Shown here piece after piece: positions 15,185 to 22,649 of a stretch of 49,918 bases of DNA; the first letter of the stretch is position 1, and every line of letters begins with the position of its first letter. Where the stretch lies: assembly GCA_009392295.1 (NCBI GenBank), contig VFGW01000005.1, positions 1 through 49,918 on the forward strand, in the 5' to 3' direction. The notes under the pieces are model-generated. The model worked only from the letters and a program-made list of their open reading frames with translations, was not told the origin of the DNA and searched no databases. The translations under genes and the position numbers were made by a program. The DNA is from SAR202 cluster bacterium (GTDB lineage Bacteria; Chloroflexota; Dehalococcoidia; Lucifugimonadales; GCA-2719675).

Positions 15185-16375
15185 ATGGCTACTAATAGAG
15201 GTATTTCATATTTAGGAACCGGAAAAGTTGAAGTCCAATCTATTGATTTTCCAGAATTAGCATTGGGTGATAGAAAATGTGATCATGCTGTCATATTGAA
15301 AGTTGTTGCCACTAACATCTGTGGAAGTGATCAACATATGGTACGTGGACGTACCACCGCACCTTCTGGACTGATACTAGGTCATGAGATTACTGGTGAA
15401 GTTATAGAAAAAGGTAATGACGTTGAATTTCTAGATGTTGGAGATATAGTTTCAGTTCCATTTAATATTGCGTGTGGGCGTTGTCAAAATTGTAAAGAAG
15501 GTAAAACAGGGATTTGTCTTAATGTAAATCCTGCCCGACCTGGAGCTGCATACGGTTATGTGGATATGGGTGGATGGATAGGTGGTCAAGCCGAATATGT
15601 TATGGTTCCTTATGCTGATTTTAATCTGTTGAAATTTCCAAATAGAGAACAAGCAATGGATAAGATTAAAGATTTAGCTTTATTGTCTGATATATTTCCT
15701 ACAGGTTTTCATGGTGCATATACAGCAGGAGTAGGTCCGGGGACAATAGTTTATATAGCCGGTGCTGGACCAGTTGGGCTTGCATCAGCTGCTTCATCTC
15801 AATTACTTGGAGCTGCATGTGTTATAGTTGGGGATTTGATTCCTGAAAGATTAGCTCAGGCAAAAAGTTTCGGATGTGAAACTGTAGACTTGAGCACTGG
15901 TGATTCTTTATCTGACCAAATTGAAAATATTGTTGGGGTGCCGGAAGTAGATGCAGCAGTTGATTGTGTAGGTTTTGAGGCAAGAGGACATGGTTCTGAT
16001 TCTGATATTGAAAAACCTGCGACTGTATTGAATTCCATTATGGAAATTACACGAGCTGGAGGTTCTTTAGGTATTCCAGGACTCTATGTTACTGGAGATC
16101 CAGGTGGTGTTGATGATAATGCTAAGGTTGGTATGTTAGGCATACGAATCGGTTTGGGTTGGGCTAAATCTCATAATTTTACAACAGGCCAATGCCCAGT
16201 TATGAGGTACCATAGGCAGTTGATGCAAGCAATTTTGTATGACAAAATTCAGATTGCAAAAGCAACTAATGTTGAAGTTATTGGACTTGATGAAGCCCCA
16301 AAAGGATACGAAGACTTTGATAAAGGTGCTGCAAAGAAATTTGTTATAGATCCTCATGGAGTAATTTCAAATTGA
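15185..16375 (+). CDS. fdhA: Glutathione-independent, NAD-dependent formaldehyde dehydrogenase
   Basis: A 396-residue zinc-dependent medium-chain dehydrogenase that matches the Pseudomonas putida FdhA type closely in what I can recall of it. It oxidises formaldehyde to formate with NAD and no thiol cofactor. Cys46 and His67 (T-N-I-C-G-S-D-Q-H and L-G-H-E) bind catalytic zinc. Cys97, 100, 103 and 111 bind structural zinc. G-A-G-P-V-G-L-A near residue 195 is the NAD-binding turn. The diagnostic stretches H-M-V-R-G-R-T-T-A and N-P-A-R-P-G-A-A-Y-G-Y-V-D-M-G are present. It starts with ATG behind GAGGAG and leads a five-gene plus-strand run. Confidence 0.92.
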   Translation: MATNRGISYLGTGKVEVQSIDFPELALGDRKCDHAVILKVVATNICGSDQHMVRGRTTAPSGLILGHEITGEVIEKGNDVEFLDVGDIVSVPFNIACGRCQNCKEGKTGICLNVNPARPGAAYGYVDMGGWIGGQAEYVMVPYADFNLLKFPNREQAMDKIKDLALLSDIFPTGFHGAYTAGVGPGTIVYIAGAGPVGLASAASSQLLGAACVIVGDLIPERLAQAKSFGCETVDLSTGDSLSDQIENIVGVPEVDAAVDCVGFEARGHGSDSDIEKPATVLNSIMEITRAGGSLGIPGLYVTGDPGGVDDNAKVGMLGIRIGLGWAKSHNFTTGQCPVMRYHRQLMQAILYDKIQIAKATNVEVIGLDEAPKGYEDFDKGAAKKFVIDPHGVISN

Positions 16376-16406
16376 ACTTTTATATTTATGATTAGAGGTT
16401 AATGTA

Positions 16407-17351
16407 ATGAAAGTAACTGGTCAGTCACCTTTTGTTTTTGTATATCGTGATGATTTGCGTACTTTACCAGACAAAGCAGTTGATTGTGAGGTAAATTTAC
16501 ATGGTGGATTTGCTGTAGATAATGAACCTGGTGGCGGAATATATTATGGTATGCCTGGATGTGGGATCATTAGAATTAGCGATGATTTGATGTCACAAGA
16601 AATTATTGAATTGCCCAACGGGTTAAATTCAGTAAATTTTCATGGGACTAAAATTTGTACTTTTGATAACAAGCAACGTTTGGTTTTGCCAGCAAACAAT
16701 GATGAAAAAGTCATTTTATTAACTCTTGAGGGAGAAATAGATTTTGTTTTATCTAGGCCCGAGTTTCAAGAATATAAAGACGAATCAGTACCATTTAAAC
16801 CTACAGACACAGCCATTGTAGACAACCACATATATGTTGCTGATGGTTATGGTTCAAACTATATTACGAAAGCAAATTTAACTACTCAGGAATGGATAAG
16901 TATTTTTGCAGGCAAAACAGAGAATCCTCAAATGCCAGGTTTATTTGGCACTGCACATGGATTGAATCCCTCTCCAGATGGTAAACATCTTTCAATTACG
17001 GATAGACCGCATTCACGATTGGAACATTTTACTTTTGAAGGTGAGTTTAAAGAATCATATCTAATTCCTGATGGTTCTAAACCATGCGGGATAGATTTTA
17101 TAGAATGGCAGGGACGTTCATTAGGTTTGATAGGAAGTTTAGATGACCCTAATGAAGAGAAACCTGCACCTATATATATTTTAGATGGAAAATCTTATGA
17201 AGTTTTGTCGACTATAAGGCCTAAAGAGGATTTAGGTATTGAACTTGCAGATCATATACATAACACAGTTTGGTATAAATATAGAAATAAATTGTATCTA
17301 ATATGTCAAGCTTGGAATCCTGGATATTATTTCGTGCTGGAACTAGTATAG
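16407..17351 (+). CDS. Six-bladed beta-propeller (NHL-like) protein
   Basis: A 314-residue soluble protein with repeating strand patterns such as T-D-T-A-I-V-D-N-H-I-Y-V-A-D-G-Y-G and G-L-N-P-S-P-D-G-K-H-L-S-I-T-D-R, typical of NHL or SMP-30-like propellers. No signal peptide. Two His-rich sites (A-H-G-L, H-N-T-V-W) could bind metal or a substrate. It sits 31 bases after fdhA and 27 before Ldh2, so it is probably part of that operon. It may be a lactonase or sugar-acid binding protein, but I cannot show catalysis. Confidence 0.65.
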   Translation: MKVTGQSPFVFVYRDDLRTLPDKAVDCEVNLHGGFAVDNEPGGGIYYGMPGCGIIRISDDLMSQEIIELPNGLNSVNFHGTKICTFDNKQRLVLPANNDEKVILLTLEGEIDFVLSRPEFQEYKDESVPFKPTDTAIVDNHIYVADGYGSNYITKANLTTQEWISIFAGKTENPQMPGLFGTAHGLNPSPDGKHLSITDRPHSRLEHFTFEGEFKESYLIPDGSKPCGIDFIEWQGRSLGLIGSLDDPNEEKPAPIYILDGKSYEVLSTIRPKEDLGIELADHIHNTVWYKYRNKLYLICQAWNPGYYFVLELV

Positions 17352-17378
17352 TAACTTAAATTATTTGTGAAATGAATT

Positions 17379-18425
17379 TTGATTAAAAAAACTGCTGAAG
17401 AATTAACATTATTATTAGAAAACATTCTTTTACTTTCAGGAGCAAATAATAAGACTGCTAAAAGAGTTTCAGAGGCATTGATATCGTCTAGTTTGGTTGG
17501 TGTTGATTCACATGGTGTTTGGCAAATTATACGTTATGTAAAAGGTATAAAAAATGGTGATTACAATCCTAAAGCTACTCCATCCGTAGTGTCTCAAACG
17601 AACTCGACTGCAACTATTAGTGGAAATTGGAATTTTGGTCATGTAGGAGCAAAATTAGCAATAGAAACTGCGATTAAGAAAGCTAAAAAAACAGATATTT
17701 CAATAGTAGGTTTGATAGAAGCTGGACACATTGGTAGATTAGGTGAATATGCAGAAATTGCGGCTAAGGAAAATATGTGTAGCATAATTATGGGTGGAGG
17801 GTATGGAGTTCAAGATCCAAGGGCAGTTCCATATGGTGGTCGTGATAAAATTTTATCAACTAATCCTATAGCAATAGGGTTCCCAATTGAAAATGAAAAT
17901 CCTTTTATAATGGATTATGCAACAACTACTTCAGCAGCTTCAAAAATAAGAAAAGCTGCATTTAAAGATGAGATGATTCCGTTAGGTTATTTAGTGGACA
18001 AAGATGGAGTTCCTACTCAAGATGCTAAAAAAATGTTTGAAGGTGGAGGTCAATCACCATTTGGAGAACATAAAGGCTATGCGCTAATGGTTGCAGTAGA
18101 ATTGTTGGGTAGAATTTTAAATGGTGCCGATGAATATTCCAATACTTCAAGAGGAGATATTTATAGAAATCAAGGTGTGAGCTTTATTGTTTTTAAATCA
18201 GATGTTTTTAGTTCTAAAAATATTGTTAATGAAAAAGGTGCAGAATTAAGGTGGGCTCTTAAAAATAGTACTCCTGCTAAAGGATTTGAAAGAGTATTAG
18301 TTCCAGGTGATTTAGAAGAAGAGATTTTTAATCAAAGAAGCGTTGAAGGTATTCCTATCGAAAAAGAAATATGGACAGAGATGATAGCAATACAAAATGA
18401 TTTGTTGGGAAAATCGAAAATATAG
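17379..18425 (+). CDS. Ldh2/MDH-type 2-hydroxyacid dehydrogenase
   Basis: A 348-residue member of the malate/L-lactate dehydrogenase family distinct from classical Rossmann LDH. It should interconvert 2-hydroxy and 2-oxo acids (or sulfolactate, ureidoglycolate) with NAD(P). The signature G-V-D-S-H-G-V near residue 42 carries the catalytic His, A-G-H-I-G-R-L-G-E-Y-A lies near 115, and S-T-N-P-I-A-I-G-F-P and P-F-G-E-H-K-G-Y-A follow. Start TTG without a strong ribosome site. It lies in the fdhA run, 27 bases after the propeller gene. Confidence 0.9.
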   Translation: MIKKTAEELTLLLENILLLSGANNKTAKRVSEALISSSLVGVDSHGVWQIIRYVKGIKNGDYNPKATPSVVSQTNSTATISGNWNFGHVGAKLAIETAIKKAKKTDISIVGLIEAGHIGRLGEYAEIAAKENMCSIIMGGGYGVQDPRAVPYGGRDKILSTNPIAIGFPIENENPFIMDYATTTSAASKIRKAAFKDEMIPLGYLVDKDGVPTQDAKKMFEGGGQSPFGEHKGYALMVAVELLGRILNGADEYSNTSRGDIYRNQGVSFIVFKSDVFSSKNIVNEKGAELRWALKNSTPAKGFERVLVPGDLEEEIFNQRSVEGIPIEKEIWTEMIAIQNDLLGKSKI

Positions 18426-18491
18426 TTTTTAGTGTTTTAGATAAAAACTTTGAGGTTTAATTTTTTTGATGTAAGTAAAGGGGGATATAAA

Positions 18492-19130
18492 TTGATTACT
18501 TTAGTTTCAAAAGACATAGAAGAATATTCTGTAGAACATACTACAAAATTATCCAAACATCTGAATGAGTTAATTGATATAACTAAGGAAACAAGAGATG
18601 ATTATGGAATGATTTGCGGACCTATAGAAGGAACATTTTTACATTTTTTAGTAATGATATCAAAAGCTAAAAGGATTTTAGAAATTGGTACTTTCACAGG
18701 ATTTTCTGCTCAGATGATGGCATCTGCTTTGCCAGATGATGGAGAATTGATCACATGCGATATTGAAGAATCTACATCTGCAGTTGCTAAAGAATTCTTT
18801 GTTAAAACTAAATTGGACAAGAAAATAACCCAAAAAATTGGGCCAGCTTTAGAAACACTGAAATCACTACAAGGGAAATTTGATATTGTTTTTATTGATG
18901 CTGATAAAGAAAATTACGTTCAATATTACAAACGTGCAATGGAATTACTTTCTGAAGGAGGCTTGATTATCATAGATAATGTTTTATGGGGTGGAAAAGT
19001 ATTGAATCCTATAGAAGAAACTGATAAAGCTATATCTGAATTAAATGAATTGATTAAAAATGACAATAAAGTTAAACAAGTTGTTTTGCCAGTTCGTGAT
19101 GGGATGACTTTAGTTATGAAATCTGCCTAA
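18492..19130 (+). CDS. SAM-dependent O-methyltransferase (caffeoyl-CoA OMT type)
   Basis: A class I methyltransferase of about 212 residues. L-E-I-G-T-F-T-G-F-S is the SAM-binding glycine loop, T-C-D-I-E holds the acidic ribose contact, V-F-I-D-A-D-K-E-N-Y is the metal and substrate site, and I-I-I-D-N-V-L-W-G-G closes the fold. These are hallmarks of Mg-dependent catechol/caffeoyl-CoA methyltransferases. I chose TTG at 18492 because AAAGGGGG lies seven bases upstream; the longer frame from 18450 lacks a ribosome site. It is followed by the CocE hydrolase after 18 bases. Confidence 0.9.
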   Translation: MITLVSKDIEEYSVEHTTKLSKHLNELIDITKETRDDYGMICGPIEGTFLHFLVMISKAKRILEIGTFTGFSAQMMASALPDDGELITCDIEESTSAVAKEFFVKTKLDKKITQKIGPALETLKSLQGKFDIVFIDADKENYVQYYKRAMELLSEGGLIIIDNVLWGGKVLNPIEETDKAISELNELIKNDNKVKQVVLPVRDGMTLVMKSA

Positions 19131-19148
19131 TTATAAAAGGATAATTAA

Positions 19149-20831
19149 TTGTCTGAAAAGAATATTAGTAATAAATTTGAACGATTATTGGATGTGAAAA
19201 TTCCAATGTCGGACGGCGTTAATTTATCTTGTGATATATATTTGCCAGTAAAAAATAAAAAATATCCTACTATTTTAATGAGGACTCCCTATAGTAAAAA
19301 CATAGATTTACTGATTAATAGAGCACTTGGTTTAGTAAATAATGGTTATGTATGTGTGATTCAAGATTCTAGAGGGAGATGGGATTCTGATGGAGAATAT
19401 TATCCTTTTATATATGAAGGGTTAGATGGATATACTACTCAAGAATGGATAGGGAATCAGCCTTGGAGTAACGGTGAAATAGCTATGTCAGGATCATCAT
19501 ATGGCGGATCAGTTCAATGGGCAAGTGCTCCATATGATTCTAAATATTTGAAAACAATCGCGCCTAGAGTAATTTGTTGTGATTTTTATAAAGGTTTATT
19601 GTATCCAGGTGGAGCTTTTCAATTACATGTAGCTTTAACTTGGGGAATGAGAAATAATGCTAGAACTGCTCAAAATATCAATTATTACAATTGGCAAGAT
19701 TTATTTATGAATTTGCCATTAATTAAGACAGATGAAATATCTGGGAGGAATTTGAAATTTTGGAAAGATTGGATAGAGCATCCTAATTATGATGAATATT
19801 GGGATAAAATTAATGTTGAAAATCAATGGTCTCAAATTACTGTCCCATCTTTGAATATGGGTGGTTGGTATGATTTATATTCAAGAGATACTTTTTCAAA
19901 TTTTAATGGATTGATTAAAAATGCAAAAACGTCTGATGCAAAGAAAAGTAAACTTATAGTTGGGCCTTGGCCACATGCCCTTAGTATTTCTACTATCACT
20001 GGGGATGTAGACTTTGGGGCTGATTCAATGATTGATTTGGATCAATTAGAATTAAGGTGGTTTAATTATTGGTTAAAAGGGGTAGATGATGGAATTTTGG
20101 ATGAGCCTCCGATAAAAATTTTTATAATGGGTATAAATAAATGGCGTGAAGAGAATGAATGGCCTTTGAAAAGGACTGATTTTCAGAATTGGAATTTACA
20201 TTCGAATGGCAAGGCTAATTCCATGTTTGGAGATGGAGTAATTTCTACTGATTTGCCTAATCAAGAACCAATGGATATTTTTGAATATAATCCAGATAAT
20301 CCTGTAGAAACTATTGGTGGAACCACATGTTGTTCTCCTGAAATTGTTCCATGGGGACCATATGATCAGAGACCTGTAGAATCACGTGAAGATGTATTGT
20401 GTTATACAAGTGAAGAATTAACAAATGACCTAGAAGTGACTGGACCAATAAAATTAGTTTTATATGCATCTTCAGATTCTGTTAATACAGATTGGACAGG
20501 AAAATTAGTTGATGTATTTGAATCTGGTTTCGCGATGAATTTATGCGATGGAATTATAAGAGCTTCCCACAGGGATAGTTTTACAAACCCTAAGCCAATT
20601 ATTCCGGGACAAGTATATAAATATGAGATTGATTTGGGTGTAACAGCAAATGTTTTTAAGAAGGGACACAGGATTCGTTTAGAAATTTCATCTTCAAACT
20701 TTCCAAAATTTGATAGAAATCCAAACACAGGTAATAAATTTGGTTTTGATTCAGAGTTAAAAATAGCCACGCAAAAAATTTATCATGATAGTAATTATCA
20801 GTCACATATTATTCTTCCGATAATAAAGTAA
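19149..20831 (+). CDS. CocE/NonD-family alpha/beta hydrolase
   Basis: A 560-residue hydrolase of the X-Pro dipeptidyl-peptidase / cocaine-esterase group. The nucleophile Ser117 lies in G-S-S-Y-G-G. A candidate catalytic Asp and His follow (A-D-S-M-I-D region, and G-P-W-P-H near residue 273). The C-terminal third has the jelly-roll domain of the family (P-I-K-L-V-L-Y-A-S-S-D through K-G-H-R-I-R-L-E-I-S-S-S). It should cleave an ester or acyl bond in the cytoplasm, since no signal is seen. Start TTG behind AAAGGA. Last gene of the fdhA run; its end faces the TPR gene. Confidence 0.92.
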   Translation: MSEKNISNKFERLLDVKIPMSDGVNLSCDIYLPVKNKKYPTILMRTPYSKNIDLLINRALGLVNNGYVCVIQDSRGRWDSDGEYYPFIYEGLDGYTTQEWIGNQPWSNGEIAMSGSSYGGSVQWASAPYDSKYLKTIAPRVICCDFYKGLLYPGGAFQLHVALTWGMRNNARTAQNINYYNWQDLFMNLPLIKTDEISGRNLKFWKDWIEHPNYDEYWDKINVENQWSQITVPSLNMGGWYDLYSRDTFSNFNGLIKNAKTSDAKKSKLIVGPWPHALSISTITGDVDFGADSMIDLDQLELRWFNYWLKGVDDGILDEPPIKIFIMGINKWREENEWPLKRTDFQNWNLHSNGKANSMFGDGVISTDLPNQEPMDIFEYNPDNPVETIGGTTCCSPEIVPWGPYDQRPVESREDVLCYTSEELTNDLEVTGPIKLVLYASSDSVNTDWTGKLVDVFESGFAMNLCDGIIRASHRDSFTNPKPIIPGQVYKYEIDLGVTANVFKKGHRIRLEISSSNFPKFDRNPNTGNKFGFDSELKIATQKIYHDSNYQSHIILPIIK

Positions 20832-20835
20832 GTGC

Positions 20836-22632
20836 TTATTGTTTGTTTGTATATCCAGATAATGTAGTCAATTGTTCGATTGAATGTACACCTTGATGCA
20901 TTTTCCCATTAATTTCCCATGTAGGATAAGCAGTAATATTTTTTGATTTACATAAATTAGGATTAGGATTTGTACCTTTAGGGTCACATTCAACATAATT
21001 AATATGTATAAAATCTGTGCCAAATAAATTCTTTTGTTGTGAGCAATAAGGACACCAATATGCCCCGTACATTATTGCACCTATATTTGTAAGGTGCTTT
21101 GCTAATGATGGAGAGGTATCAGAAAATTCTTTTTGTTGGTTTTTAATTTTTTCAATTAACCCAATTGCAACTGTATTTTTTGGCTCTAACTCCAGAATTT
21201 TATGGAATGTTTTAATGGCTTCATCGTATTCTTCAATTTCATAATAAGTTAACCCTTTTTCAAGATATGCGGGAATGAAATCGGGATCAATATTTAGTGC
21301 TAAATTAAAATTCTTAAATGCTTCTTCATAGTTTCCTAGCTCTTGGAATGCAACTGCTATTGTCATGTAACCGTGAATATCATTTGGGTTTAATTCTATG
21401 TGTTTTTTTATGCTCTCGATAGCTTTTTGGAAATTTCTTTCTCTAAAATGTTGAGTGCCTATTTCAAGATATCGATTTTTAATTTTTTCTTGGTTTATTT
21501 GATTCGACAATCTCTTAACTTGGATATTATTTTTGAGTGCGATGGCATTTTGATTACTAGGAGTTATTTCTAAAGCTTTATTGATATATTTAAAAGCTTC
21601 ATTTTGTTGGTCACTTTCATGGTAAGCTTCGGATATTTTGATATACCCGTTGATATCATCAGGATTTGATTCGATGTATTTTTTAAAACTTTCAATAGCT
21701 TTGTCATAATTTTGATTTATTAAAAAGCCCATGCCTGTTTCAAAATCTGATTTTAGATTAGACTCTTTTATTTCAGTACAATTAATGTAATTTCCTGATT
21801 TGTCTGAGTGGTATTTTTCAGTTTTCCCATCATTTGATACTGTCAAACTATAACCATCAGTTTCTACTTGAGCGTACATCATTCCATTTTTTGGACATCC
21901 AAGTGCAGTAGAACCCCAAGTTTTTTCTTCATAAGATTGAAGTAAAAATTTTTGACTATTAATTTTTTTGTCAGAAATTATTTGTGATATTATCAAAGCG
22001 ATTGTTTTAGGGATTTCTTTAGTTTTATTATCCGAAACAGGTTTTGAATTCTCTTTTTCTTTAGTTTTATTATCCGAAACAGGTTTTGAATTCTCTTTTT
22101 CTTTAGTTTTATTATCCGAAACAGGTTTTGAATTCTCTTTTTCTTGTGCATATCTTTGATAGGAACCATCTTTTCCATTAACGATTAAACAGTTTCCAAA
22201 ACATGATCCTAGAACAAAAATAGTTAACAAAGTTAATATTGATAACATTTTTTGATTTTCTTTTATACGAATTGTTGCCAAAGCAATTAGGAAACAAAAA
22301 CCTGTAATCCAAGTAATGATTGAAGCCAGATGTGGTATGTGAATATTATCAGGATTACCAGCGGCAGTAGATCCAACTTTAAAAGGTAGAGTTGAGGCAA
22401 GTATTATGGATAATAAAGTAGTTAATCCGGTAATCACCGCTAAAGTAGTAAATTTTGTAAATTTTTTATTATCGGATTGTTTTTTTACATCAGGCTTTGT
22501 GTTTGGACTAGCTTTATCTTGTTGGTTTGTTTCTGAAAATCGTAAAGATTTGTTGAGTTTAATACCGCAAGTTCCGCAGAAAATTGCTTGATCAGGGTAT
22601 TCTTTTGAACAATTGGAACATTTTATTGGCAT
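20836..22632 (-). CDS. Zinc ribbon / membrane / TPR / thioredoxin-like fusion protein
   Basis: A 598-residue multi-domain protein. Residues 1-27 form a zinc ribbon (C-S-N-C ... C-G-T-C-G). Three hydrophobic helices lie at about 60-80, 97-120 and 130-150, with cysteines in the third. Then come three copies of a 14-residue linker repeat and about five or six TPR motifs (300-490). The last 85 residues are a thioredoxin-like domain with W-C-P-Y-C and a Y-P-T-W-E-I-N-G-K tail. That domain is of the kind usually fused to VKOR, but no VKOR core is present. Three helices would place TPRs and thioredoxin outside. It lies 17 bases after the 22650 TPR gene. Confidence 0.8.
   Translation of the reverse strand: MPIKCSNCSKEYPDQAIFCGTCGIKLNKSLRFSETNQQDKASPNTKPDVKKQSDNKKFTKFTTLAVITGLTTLLSIILASTLPFKVGSTAAGNPDNIHIPHLASIITWITGFCFLIALATIRIKENQKMLSILTLLTIFVLGSCFGNCLIVNGKDGSYQRYAQEKENSKPVSDNKTKEKENSKPVSDNKTKEKENSKPVSDNKTKEIPKTIALIISQIISDKKINSQKFLLQSYEEKTWGSTALGCPKNGMMYAQVETDGYSLTVSNDGKTEKYHSDKSGNYINCTEIKESNLKSDFETGMGFLINQNYDKAIESFKKYIESNPDDINGYIKISEAYHESDQQNEAFKYINKALEITPSNQNAIALKNNIQVKRLSNQINQEKIKNRYLEIGTQHFRERNFQKAIESIKKHIELNPNDIHGYMTIAVAFQELGNYEEAFKNFNLALNIDPDFIPAYLEKGLTYYEIEEYDEAIKTFHKILELEPKNTVAIGLIEKIKNQQKEFSDTSPSLAKHLTNIGAIMYGAYWCPYCSQQKNLFGTDFIHINYVECDPKGTNPNPNLCKSKNITAYPTWEINGKMHQGVHSIEQLTTLSGYTNKQ
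22017..22142. repeat. Three 42-bp tandem repeats inside a coding region
   Basis: Three consecutive, apparently identical 42-base units (period checked at 22017, 22059 and 22101) encode a 14-residue Lys/Glu/Ser-rich linker three times. Being in frame, copy-number change would only alter the spacer between the membrane helices and the TPR domain. Confidence 0.9.
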
Positions 22633-22649
22633 AATATTTACTTAATAGT

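Noticed and set aside
20402-20770. 122-codon minus-strand ORF inside the CocE gene
   Set aside because: It is a shadow of a well-supported coding frame on the plus strand.
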